From an uncultured Ulvibacter sp. (GTDB taxonomy: Bacteria > Bacteroidota > Bacteroidia > Flavobacteriales > Flavobacteriaceae): DNA of 64,000 nucleotides. The position numbers and the translations under genes were made by a program. Below are positions 8,600 through 16,866 of the stretch, in pieces. The stretch covers positions 81,533 through 145,532 of the forward strand of contig CAJXZB010000004.1 of assembly GCA_913063405.1 (NCBI GenBank), in the 5' to 3' direction. Each line of letters opens with the position of its first letter. Position 1 is the stretch's first letter. Below the pieces are notes generated by a model. It worked only from the letters and a program-made list of their open reading frames with translations. It made no database searches and had not been told where the DNA came from.

Positions 8600-8686
8600 T
8601 TCGTTTTTTGTCAATCGTTAATAATTCGTTTTTCCCCTCTTTAAAAGGGCTTTGTCCTCTGAAGCGATAAAATCGCGTAAGAGGGG
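8600..8686 (-). promoter_or_regulatory. Structured 5' leader of rplM-rpsI (candidate L13 autoregulatory RNA)
   Basis: On the minus strand CCCCTCTT (complement at 8679-8686) can pair with AAGAGGGG (complement at 8634-8641), closing a domain that holds a 5-bp hairpin (complement of 8664-8668 with 8672-8676, three-base loop). A second segment, AGAGG (complement at 8656-8660), competes for the CCTCT part (complement of 8680-8684), so two exclusive folds are possible. The start of the transcript predicted from the promoter falls at this first stem. Ribosomal operons with L13 are known to use leader RNAs in other phyla. Whether this one binds L13 or S9 is inference. Confidence 0.55.
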
Positions 8687-8688
8687 GG

Positions 8689-8719
8689 CAAATGTAATGT
8701 TATTTATTTGAATAACAAG
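8689..8719 (-). promoter_or_regulatory. Bacteroidota-type promoter of the rplM operon
   Basis: On the minus strand CTTG (complement 8716-8719), 19 bases, then TACATTTG (complement 8689-8696). This matches the -33 TTG and -7 TAnnTTTG consensus of the Bacteroidota primary sigma factor with the preferred spacing. Transcription should begin near 8683, about 84 bases before the L13 start codon. Confidence 0.7.
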
Positions 8720-8737
8720 TGGAGAGGATTTAATTTT

Positions 8738-8781
8738 TGATCAGTTTTGGCATCACTAGGAAGGTGTTTCAAAACTGACCA
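8738..8781. terminator. 12-bp imperfect hairpin after the beta-helix gene
   Basis: Arms 8738-8749 and 8770-8781 pair with one mismatch around a 20-base loop. It lies between the 3' end of the beta-helix gene and the rplM promoter. Position suggests a terminator for the minus-strand gene, but no T run follows. Confidence 0.4.
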
Positions 8782-8872
8782 ATAATAAGGTCGTAGAATT
8801 AAACAAAATTTTAAAAAATAATAGGGTCGGGCCATGTTATATGACTATATTAAAAACGATGATTCATTAACT

Positions 8873-10600
8873 TTATTTTTTAATAAAATTTTGGAAAGTG
8901 GCTTCTTCACCATTGTAGATGCCTAGTATATAAGTTCCGACTGATAGTTGGCTAACATCGATTGTATTATCATTTTCCGATATTTTTTTATTAATGAGTT
9001 TTTTGCCTCCTATGCTAAAGATTTGAATATTAATTTCAGCACCATAACTCAATATGTGAAGAGTATCATGACAAGGGTTTGGATAAAGTATGTAGTTCAA
9101 ATCATTAGAAACCATCTTTTCATCTCCACCAGGATTAGTGGTTTCTTCTATCACTATTGTGCATTGAGTACCGTATGCCGCGGCTATGTCTCTAACTTTT
9201 ACACTGTATGTTCCTCCCGTTCTAAAAAATGCAGTGTTAGGTATAGTTATGGATGGACTAGAATTAAATAGCCAAACAGAATTTCCATTTAGTGTGAATT
9301 GAAATACATATTGAGTGGCGTTTGGAAAAGGACATGAATCGATGCTATCACCGATATTCAGTAAGTTTGTTTGATCACAATATTCACTTGTTAGAAAAGT
9401 AAATCTTGGAGTTCTTATATTACAATTACCCCCATAATTGGAATAGTTATATGCTGGATTAAAATCTCCTTTTTTGATTTTTATACCATACCACGTATAA
9501 GGTTTTAAGAATTCGCCAGTAAGTATTACACCATTACTATTTCGCAACTCTTCATCATAATGGTCTGATATATCAAAAGTAGTTGAAGCATTATAAAATT
9601 CTATATAATCAAAATTGCTATTTATTAATTTAACGGTATACCCTTCAGTGTTTTCAATGATTGGATAATAACTAACCTCTATATTATCAACGGTTAATTC
9701 TCTTTCACAGTCATCTTCTGTTATTTTTGTAACCGTAGGATTGATCTCTATCGCACCAATATCAGGGGCTTCATTCGGAAATACACTATCATAAAAATCA
9801 AATTTGTTAAATTCACTATTACTTAATATACCACCAGTACTATTAAGTATTACGGAAATATCTCCATTATTTCTACAAGGGCTAAGATCATTTAAAACAT
9901 ATGGTGATGTTGGATTTGTAAATAGAGGGTCCACATTTATATTATTTGCAATATCGTTACCTCTAATATCACCAGCTGGAAGATTTTCAAAATCACCAAT
10001 TGAATATGACGTACCATGGTATAAAGGATTAGGGATATTAGTATTGGTGTTGTAAACCAAGTTATTCCAATACGGATTGTCATAAACACCTGCAGGATCT
10101 AAATCGTCTGCATTGGATTGTATTACAAGAGGTGCTGCATCTACGCTACCACAGTTATACATTATGTTATTCCTAAAATAATTGTCGTGTGCATCTGGTA
10201 AAAGATTACCGCTGGAAATCTTTATTCCTGCATCTTCACAATTAATAAAAGTATTATTATCAAACTTATTTCCGTTACATTCAATGTCAGGTTTAGTAGG
10301 AATTAGAATAATTCCTACAGCAAACCCTTTAGGTCTAATATCTGATTGTGTAACACCATCGAAAATATTGTGATGAAAAGTATTATTAACACCAGCTATT
10401 TGGGATTGAGTGGTTAAATCTTTAATTAAATTATTGTAAAACTCGTTATTTTCGGTTTTGGTCCCAAAAACTGTAAATGCTCTTGCATAGGATAAATCTG
10501 GTGATGAATCATTATTATATATTTTATTACCAGACACATCCCAATTCTTATCAGAAGTGCCTAAATTCCAGGCACTAAGTTGTACGCTGCATGACTCCAA
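8873..10600 (-). CDS. Beta-helix protein, C-terminal part with type IX secretion signal (frameshifted gene)
   Basis: This open frame holds the second part of a secreted parallel beta-helix protein. Its only start is a TTG (10598-10600) inside the frame of the upstream fragment, so it is not an independent gene. Right-handed beta-helix turns run through the first 260 residues (repeats of N-K-I-Y-N-N, N-N-T-F-I-N and N-N-I-M-Y-N type). A cysteine-containing middle region follows. The last 80 residues (from NYILYPNPCHD to TYILGIYNGEEATFQNFIKK) form a classic type A C-terminal sorting domain for the type IX secretion system. The frame joins the upstream fragment by a one-base shift between 10561 and 10600. 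Relatives are polysaccharide lyases or adhesins; no catalytic residue can be assigned. Confidence 0.75.
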   Translation of the reverse strand: MESCSVQLSAWNLGTSDKNWDVSGNKIYNNDSSPDLSYARAFTVFGTKTENNEFYNNLIKDLTTQSQIAGVNNTFHHNIFDGVTQSDIRPKGFAVGIILIPTKPDIECNGNKFDNNTFINCEDAGIKISSGNLLPDAHDNYFRNNIMYNCGSVDAAPLVIQSNADDLDPAGVYDNPYWNNLVYNTNTNIPNPLYHGTSYSIGDFENLPAGDIRGNDIANNINVDPLFTNPTSPYVLNDLSPCRNNGDISVILNSTGGILSNSEFNKFDFYDSVFPNEAPDIGAIEINPTVTKITEDDCERELTVDNIEVSYYPIIENTEGYTVKLINSNFDYIEFYNASTTFDISDHYDEELRNSNGVILTGEFLKPYTWYGIKIKKGDFNPAYNYSNYGGNCNIRTPRFTFLTSEYCDQTNLLNIGDSIDSCPFPNATQYVFQFTLNGNSVWLFNSSPSITIPNTAFFRTGGTYSVKVRDIAAAYGTQCTIVIEETTNPGGDEKMVSNDLNYILYPNPCHDTLHILSYGAEINIQIFSIGGKKLINKKISENDNTIDVSQLSVGTYILGIYNGEEATFQNFIKK

Positions 10601-11664
10601 TTAATAAATTGATTATCATAAATTTCACAATTTTTTGCATAGTATGATAATTGCACAGCATCTCCTGTGCCTCTGTCGGAGCCACTGTAAAAATAGCCTG
10701 GATTATTATTTGGATCAACAACCGAAGCATATAAATATGCCTTACAATTTGTTTTAGATAATCCAACTTTTTTAATGTATCCAGAATCAAAAATATTATT
10801 ATTTACTGTTATGTTTTCTGAATTTCTGATTTCTAAAGGATGATAACTATACTTGCCAATATTACAATTCGTTATTTTTATATTTGTACTGATGTAATTC
10901 GGAGCGGGTACGATTTCGCCTAGATTTCCAATTGCAACACAGTCTCTACCACCCTGAAAATCAATATCACTGATAGAAATATTGCTGCATTCAAGTATTT
11001 GAACGTTCGTAGATGATCTCCACCATTCTGGACTAGAATTTGTACTTTTATATAAAGTAGTGCTATTTGGATTATCTTCAGAATATAGAATAAATATATT
11101 TGCAGGAATAGTAACTGTCTCCTCAACATTTCCAGAGGTATTAAACCAAAAAGAAGTCTCACTAGCTATCCATTGCCATCTGTTCTTCTCTAAACTTGGT
11201 GAACTACAGTTATTTATAAGTGAGTAGGATTCTTGTCCAAGGTCATACTTGTTTTCATTAAATGATAATTCTGGATCTGGTGTTCCGGATGCAGATATCC
11301 ATGCTTGATGATCCTTCACATCATACCCTTTCATTAATTCTTGATTAAAACCGTCAAAAATACGTCCTGGATCGGCGTTCATTGGGCAATACCAAAGGTT
11401 TTGTATATGGTTATTATTGTCTCTTAGAGGCTTAAAAAGAGCGGTAATCTCTGATTTTCCTGAAATAATTGGTTTACCACCAGAACCGTATGTTCCAATT
11501 ACTAAAGGATCGCCGGGACTCATTCCATTCAAGTGTTTTATAATTATGCCTTGATTTTCCCAAACATCTCCCTTTCTAAATTTAATTTTTGTGTTAGACA
11601 AGCTAACCTCTCCATTTTGGCCCAAATATTCAATATTAGCGGTAGTTTTCCATGGTTTAGACAT
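10561..11664 (-). CDS. Beta-helix protein, N-terminal part (5'-truncated, frameshifted)
   Basis: First part of the same beta-helix gene. The family hallmark YYISADGDDANSG lies upstream of the first ATG, in frame, in codons between 11664 and about 11710. The true gene therefore began further upstream, and no signal peptide or usable start codon remains before the in-frame TAA at 11791-11793. The visible part has beta-helix rungs (for example NCNIGKYSYHPLEIRNSENI) and ends shortly after the frame break with YNLVPGI. Loss of the 5' end together with the frameshift indicates a pseudogene. An assembly error could explain the frameshift but not easily the missing signal peptide. Confidence 0.7.
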   Translation of the reverse strand: MSKPWKTTANIEYLGQNGEVSLSNTKIKFRKGDVWENQGIIIKHLNGMSPGDPLVIGTYGSGGKPIISGKSEITALFKPLRDNNNHIQNLWYCPMNADPGRIFDGFNQELMKGYDVKDHQAWISASGTPDPELSFNENKYDLGQESYSLINNCSSPSLEKNRWQWIASETSFWFNTSGNVEETVTIPANIFILYSEDNPNSTTLYKSTNSSPEWWRSSTNVQILECSNISISDIDFQGGRDCVAIGNLGEIVPAPNYISTNIKITNCNIGKYSYHPLEIRNSENITVNNNIFDSGYIKKVGLSKTNCKAYLYASVVDPNNNPGYFYSGSDRGTGDAVQLSYYAKNCEIYDNQFINWSHAAYNLVPGI

Positions 11665-11843
11665 ACTTGTTCCTGAATTCGCATCATCTCCATCTGCACT
11701 AATATAGTATGTTTTGCTGTTTTCTAAATGAGGATGGGTTTGTGCTTTTGTTTTATTTTTTACGCGTCCAATAGTAGTTTCAGGAACGACTTACTATCGA
11801 TGTCAAAATAGACTGTCAAACGACCTTAGAATTAAACGATAAC

Positions 11844-14800
11844 TTATTTGAAAGTTATTATCAAATCATCTTTTGAGACCATGGCTCCCGGTTTAAGTGT
11901 AATTGATTTTATCTTACCTGCTTTAGTAGCCGTTACCGTCGTTTCCATCTTCATAGCTTCAATAATAAACAAATGATCATTCTTCTTAATTTCCTGTCCT
12001 TTCTTCACAAGGATCTTATACAACAATCCTTGAAGGGGAGCTCCAATTTGATCCGCATTATCAGGTTCGATTTGAACATTAACTTCTTTATTAACTTGGA
12101 TTGATTTATCTTGAATTTCTACAAGGCGGTTTTCTCCATTTACTTTAAAGAAAACGATTCTAATCCCTTCTTCATTTGGAGTGCTTACCGAGAGCAACTT
12201 AACAATGATTGTTTTTCCTGGTTCCAAATCAATTAATATTTCTTCTCCTATTTTCATCCCGTAAAAAAAATTGGGTGTTGGTAAAATAGCGACATTTCCA
12301 TACATTTTGTATGTTTCGTGAGCTTGTTCAAAAACACGCGGATAAAGACTATAGGATAGAAAATCTTCGAATTCGATAGAACGTGTAAAACCTTTTTGGT
12401 ATTTCTTTTCGAATGCTTGATAAGCCGTGTCGAAATCGATAGGAGTAAGATGCGCGTTAGGTCGATCTGTATAAGGTTTGTTGTTTTTTAAAACTATTTT
12501 CTGAAGTTCCTTCGGGAAACCTCCTAAAGGTTGTCCTAGATCCCCTTTGAAGAAGTTTATTACAGATTCTGGAAACGAAATTTCATGTCCGCGCTCCATA
12601 ACATCTTCAGGCATTAGATCATTGGTCACCATAAAAATAGCCATATCACCCACAACCTTAGAACTAGGTGTTACTTTTACCAAATTTCCAAACATGATAT
12701 TCACAAGACCGTACATTTTCTTTACTTCATCGAAGCGGTCGCCAAGACCCAGCGCTGTTGCTTGGGGTCTTAAATTTGAATATTGACCTCCAGGGATTTC
12801 GTGTTGGTACACTTCGGCAGTACCAGATTTAAGACCAGACTCAAACGGATAATATAAATCCCGAACGTCTTCCCAGTAATTTGAAAACTGATTCAGGCTA
12901 TCAATCTCAAATTCGTTTGCGCGTTCTTGGTGCTTCATCATTTCAACAACCGCGTTAAAGTTAGGTTGCGAAGTCAATCCAGACAATCCACCTAAGGCAA
13001 CATCAACTACATCAACTCCAGCTTCAATCGCTTTTAAGTAGGTTGCAGATTGAATAGAAGAAGTGTCATGTGTATGCAAATGCAATGGAATTTTCAACGT
13101 ATCCTTTAATGCGCCCACAAGTTGGGTTGCCGCATAAGGACTTAACAAACCTGCCATATCTTTAATGGCAATCATATGTGCTCCTGCATTTTCAAGATCC
13201 TTGGCGAGTTTTGTGTAGTATTTTAAATTGTACTTATTGTTTTTTGTGCTTAATACATCTCCAGTATAGCTAATGGCAGCTTCGGCAATACCTCCTGTTT
13301 TATTTCGCACATAGTTAATACTTGGCTCCATCGCTTTTACCCAATTGAGCGAATCGAATATTCTGAAAATATCAATGCCATTTTCCCAAGATTTTTCAAT
13401 AAATTTTTCAATCAGGTTATCAGGATATGCTTTATAACCAACACCATTGGAACCTCTTAATAACATTTGAAATAAGATGTTCGGCATGAGTTTCCGAAGT
13501 TCCCTTAAACGACTCCATGGGCTTTCATGCAAAAACCGCAAACAAACGTCAAAAGTCGCTCCACCCCACATTTCTATACTGAAGGTGTTCGAATGATTTT
13601 TAGCAAAGCTTTCGGCTACCATTTTCATATCGAAGGTTCGCATGCGAGTTGCAAGCAGCGATTGATGTGCGTCTCGTATGGTTGTGTCTGTGTAATGAAT
13701 CTTCTTTTCAGACTTGAGCCAGGCACAGAACTTTTCTGGTCCCAGTTCGGTTAATAGATCTTTTGTTCCCTTCGGAAATGCTGCATTTTTATCAAATGCA
13801 GGAATTTTAGGGTTTCTGAAGACCCTGTTATCATCAACAAATTTCACGTCAGGATTTCCATTTACAATTACTTCTCCTAAATACTTCGTGATTTTTGAAG
13901 TCCGATCTTGTGGAAGTTTTATTTTGAATAGCGAAGGTGTATTCTGAATAAAATTAACGGTGGAAGCCCCTTCTATGAAGGTTTTATTCTGAATTACATT
14001 TTGCAGAAAATGAATGTTGGTTTTTACACCTCTAATTCGAAATTCTTTAAGTGCTCTCGACATTTTCCGAACGGCTCCATCCAGAGTTCTTCCGTGAGCC
14101 GAAACTTTTACCAACATAGAATCGAAAAATGGACTTACACTGTATGATTGGTAAATACTTCCCGCGTCTAACCGAATTCCCATTCCCGAAGCAGAACGAT
14201 AGGTAGTAATAGTTCCATAATCTGGCGTGAAATCGTTTTCTGGATCTTCTGTAGTGATTCTGCATTGCAATGCAAAGCCATAGGTCGCCAATGAATCCTG
14301 ATCGTAAATTTTTATTTGTTTGTCATCCAGTTTATAACCTCCAGCAATAAAGATTTGAGTTTTTATTAAATCAATTCCAGTAACCATTTCGGTAACGGTA
14401 TGCTCCACTTGAATACGCGGATTTACCTCGATAAAAAATACATTGTTCTCTTTATCAACCAGAAATTCAACAGTTCCAACGTTATTGTAGTTCACCTCTT
14501 CTGCAATAGCAACTGCATAGGCATATAAATCCTGCTTCACTTTATCTGAAACATTAAAAGAAGGCGCCATTTCGATTACCTTTTGATGGCGTCTCTGCAC
14601 AGAGCAATCCCGTTCAAATAAATGACGAATGTTTCCGTGATTATCTGCCACAATTTGAACCTCGATATGCTTTGGGTCTTCTACATATTTCTCTAGAAAC
14701 ATCGTGTCGTCTCCAAAGGCGTTTAAAGACTCATTTCTGGCAGAATCGAAATAAAGTTCTAGATGTTCAGGGTTTCGAACTACGCGCATTCCACGACCCC

Positions 14801-15296
14801 CTCCACCTGAAGCGGCTTTAAGCATTAATGGGTAGCCAATGGAGTCTGCTTCGGAAAGTGCCACTTTTAAAGAGGTTAACTTCTTTTTATTGCTTTCAAT
14901 AATGGGGACATTACATAGCGTTGCAATTTTTTTTGCCATTATCTTATCACCTAAGGCATCCATGACGCTAGGATCTGGCCCGATGAAAATTATGTCGTTC
15001 TCAGCGCATTTTTTTGCAAATTCTGAGTTTTCAGAAAGAAAACCATAGCCAGGGTGTATGGCGTCAACATTCTTATCTTTTGCCAGAGCAATGATTTGTT
15101 CTCCATCCAAATAAGGTTTTAGTGGTTCATTGTCATTTCCTATTTGATAGGCTTCATCTGCCTTATATCTATGCTGGGAATAACGATCTTCATAAGTGAA
15201 AACAGCAACAGTCTTAATATTAATCTCTGTACAAGCTCTTAATACTCTTATTGCAATTTCACTGCGATTAGCGATTAATATTTTCTTGATTTCCAT
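11844..15296 (-). CDS. pyc: Pyruvate carboxylase
   Basis: Biotin enzyme that carboxylates pyruvate to oxaloacetate using bicarbonate and ATP, refilling the TCA cycle. At 1150 aa it is the full single-chain form. The biotin carboxylase domain (1-460) has the ATP-grasp loop AASGGGGRGMR near 165 and the EVNPRIQVEHTVTE motif near 290. The carboxyltransferase TIM barrel (about 530-800) starts with TDTTIRDAHQSLLATRMRT and contains the metal-binding LHTHDTSS. A tetramerisation region follows. The C-terminal biotinyl domain has EAMKMETT with the biotinylated lysine at about residue 1116. It appears to be a single-gene unit; the unknown gene upstream is 108 bases away. Confidence 0.98.
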   Translation of the reverse strand: MEIKKILIANRSEIAIRVLRACTEINIKTVAVFTYEDRYSQHRYKADEAYQIGNDNEPLKPYLDGEQIIALAKDKNVDAIHPGYGFLSENSEFAKKCAENDIIFIGPDPSVMDALGDKIMAKKIATLCNVPIIESNKKKLTSLKVALSEADSIGYPLMLKAASGGGGRGMRVVRNPEHLELYFDSARNESLNAFGDDTMFLEKYVEDPKHIEVQIVADNHGNIRHLFERDCSVQRRHQKVIEMAPSFNVSDKVKQDLYAYAVAIAEEVNYNNVGTVEFLVDKENNVFFIEVNPRIQVEHTVTEMVTGIDLIKTQIFIAGGYKLDDKQIKIYDQDSLATYGFALQCRITTEDPENDFTPDYGTITTYRSASGMGIRLDAGSIYQSYSVSPFFDSMLVKVSAHGRTLDGAVRKMSRALKEFRIRGVKTNIHFLQNVIQNKTFIEGASTVNFIQNTPSLFKIKLPQDRTSKITKYLGEVIVNGNPDVKFVDDNRVFRNPKIPAFDKNAAFPKGTKDLLTELGPEKFCAWLKSEKKIHYTDTTIRDAHQSLLATRMRTFDMKMVAESFAKNHSNTFSIEMWGGATFDVCLRFLHESPWSRLRELRKLMPNILFQMLLRGSNGVGYKAYPDNLIEKFIEKSWENGIDIFRIFDSLNWVKAMEPSINYVRNKTGGIAEAAISYTGDVLSTKNNKYNLKYYTKLAKDLENAGAHMIAIKDMAGLLSPYAATQLVGALKDTLKIPLHLHTHDTSSIQSATYLKAIEAGVDVVDVALGGLSGLTSQPNFNAVVEMMKHQERANEFEIDSLNQFSNYWEDVRDLYYPFESGLKSGTAEVYQHEIPGGQYSNLRPQATALGLGDRFDEVKKMYGLVNIMFGNLVKVTPSSKVVGDMAIFMVTNDLMPEDVMERGHEISFPESVINFFKGDLGQPLGGFPKELQKIVLKNNKPYTDRPNAHLTPIDFDTAYQAFEKKYQKGFTRSIEFEDFLSYSLYPRVFEQAHETYKMYGNVAILPTPNFFYGMKIGEEILIDLEPGKTIIVKLLSVSTPNEEGIRIVFFKVNGENRLVEIQDKSIQVNKEVNVQIEPDNADQIGAPLQGLLYKILVKKGQEIKKNDHLFIIEAMKMETTVTATKAGKIKSITLKPGAMVSKDDLIITFK

Positions 15297-15404
15297 GGCT
15301 AATGGGATTATAGATTGAATAAGCTTTGGATTTTTGCTAAAGATACAGCTTACTGTACGCGCATAGTAAGCTATTAAATATTATTTTCTTTGATTTGTTG
15401 AAAT

Positions 15405-16463
15405 TTATTTGATGATGTATGGATTCTCATTTTTATAGTTCCTCACGATAAAATCAAGCGCACTATTCAAAATTTCGCCCATGTTTTTGGACTTCTTGAA
15501 ATTTACATCTGCGGTAAGCTTAAAAAGCTCGTTTTTTAATTTGGCGATTTTGGCTTTGGTTGATATTGAATCTTCGGTCATACAATCCATTAATTCTTTT
15601 AGCCTGTCCTGTTCATTCGCTGCTCTTTTAGCCAAAAGAGATCGTTCTTCTCTTTTGTATTGTTCTATAGATGCATCCTGGAGCAATGACAATGTTGTTT
15701 CAACAAGCTTGTTATTCTCTTTTAAAAATTGGGGCATATATACTTTCGAATTCCCCTCATAACTTTGCTGATCAAAATCGATTGCTCTTATTCGATATTG
15801 AATTCGATCAAAATCATGTGTTAATACCATCACATAATTATAAGAGCGCATATCTCCTAAAAGCCTAACAAAACAGCGTTCGTTGAATTTCACAAACTCT
15901 TTTGCAATCTCTTTTTTATCTTGATCTGAGCACAATTCTAAGTTATTTTCAATGAAGTCATCTCCGGGAATGCCCGAAATATGTTCCTCTATTAAGGTGT
16001 TACCATGGACTAAGAAGTTAATATGATTTGGAGAAAGAAGATGCTCCAACTCTAAACCATAAATACGAGAGGCGTCAGCCTTTTTGATATATAAAAAGAT
16101 ATAATTATCATTTAAAATATTTCGCACCTTAACTCTGAACGGCTTTGTGTTTCCGAAGGTACAATAGTCAATACTATCAATGGACAAGTAAGGCAAAACG
16201 ATATCGCTTCCATCTGCGTGCAAAATTGTATACATTTTTTTTAAACTCAGCTCAATTTCGTCTCGTTCATATTCTGAATAATAGGCGCTTACCCAAAGGG
16301 TGTCATTGCCGTATTTATCATAAATAGACACTACTCCTTGAAACCTCAAAAGGTCATCATAGTATATCGGAATTTTAATGTTTCTACCGTGAAGCGTTAG
16401 GTAATCAAACAAGGAATTTGAGATTTTATAGGCAGGCTTCTTTTGGGAAATTAATTTTCTCAT
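15405..16463 (-). CDS. Unknown protein, possible kinase-like (HipA/APH-type) fold, 352 aa
   Basis: I do not recognise a named family. It is soluble, with no signal peptide or membrane segment. The middle shows an order of motifs like that of aminoglycoside-phosphotransferase or HipA-like kinases. EEHISGIPGDDFI (about 160-172) could be a lid/hinge. LLGDMRSYN (about 202-210) resembles the catalytic GD-x4-N loop, and RAIDFDQQSYEG (about 231-242) resembles the metal-binding IDFD loop. The first Asp, the Asn and the last Asp keep the right order and spacing. The C-terminus (270-330) is Lys/Glu-rich and probably helical. A clear glycine-rich nucleotide loop is not visible, so it might be a pseudokinase or the similarity may be chance. 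Confidence 0.5.
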   Translation of the reverse strand: MRKLISQKKPAYKISNSLFDYLTLHGRNIKIPIYYDDLLRFQGVVSIYDKYGNDTLWVSAYYSEYERDEIELSLKKMYTILHADGSDIVLPYLSIDSIDYCTFGNTKPFRVKVRNILNDNYIFLYIKKADASRIYGLELEHLLSPNHINFLVHGNTLIEEHISGIPGDDFIENNLELCSDQDKKEIAKEFVKFNERCFVRLLGDMRSYNYVMVLTHDFDRIQYRIRAIDFDQQSYEGNSKVYMPQFLKENNKLVETTLSLLQDASIEQYKREERSLLAKRAANEQDRLKELMDCMTEDSISTKAKIAKLKNELFKLTADVNFKKSKNMGEILNSALDFIVRNYKNENPYIIK

Positions 16464-16699
16464 AAACTATTGAAATAGTACCTAAAGATAATTATAAATC
16501 TGGGGCAAAATGAATTGCTTTAGAAGTAAGTCCAATAATACTTCGGAAAACAGGCTTATGGGTATAAATCTCGTAAGGAATTACATTTTTCAAATTATCT
16601 AGAAGAGACTGTCATTATTATTTAGATACTCTCTTTGTTTAATTAGAAGTCGAAAAAGAGGTTTCATAAATTATACCCAGTAAAACGAAGAAGAAACCC

Positions 16700-16707
16700 T
16701 ATTTTTG
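16700..16707 (+). promoter_or_regulatory. Possible -7 element (TATTTTTG) before the LytS-type kinase
   Basis: Matches TAnnTTTG, 33 bases before the ATG at 16740. No TTG at the -33 distance, so support is partial. Confidence 0.35.
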
Positions 16708-16739
16708 AAATTATAACTTCCAAATAATTTAGTTCTTTT

Positions 16740-16866
16740 ATGATCAAAAAAATACTCTTAATCTGTTTTTTTTTTGGACATTTCTTTTTCCCCAAGACAA
16801 GAAACAAGATAGCATTCTTCAAGTCTTAGAGACCCATATTGAAAAGGATAGTACTCGATAAAAACT
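16740..16866 (+). pseudogene. Out-of-frame N-terminus of the LytS-type kinase gene
   Basis: The ATG at 16740 opens a signal-peptide-like stretch (MIKKILLICFFF) that enters a run of ten T (16766-16775). Reading one frame back after the T run gives the expected mature start with DKKQDSILQVLETHIEKDST. That frame stops at 16858, where another one-base shift would lead into the main open frame. Two missing single bases thus separate the start from the body of the gene. The T run is a likely spot for slippage, either in the cell or in sequencing. Confidence 0.6.

Noticed and set aside
8600..8614. TTG start at 8612 for L13.
   Set aside because: It adds five residues not seen in L13 and lies in the leader; the ATG at 8597-8599 gives the usual N-terminus.
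8793..8808. The 16-base string GTAGAATTAAACAAAA occurs here and again near 50354, suggesting a repeat or attachment site.
   Set aside because: In 64 kb of AT-rich DNA one such AT-rich 16-base match is expected by chance; there is no further similarity around it.
10561..10600. Programmed -1 frameshift joining the two beta-helix frames.
   Set aside because: No slippery heptamer is present at the overlap, and the gene also lacks its 5' end.
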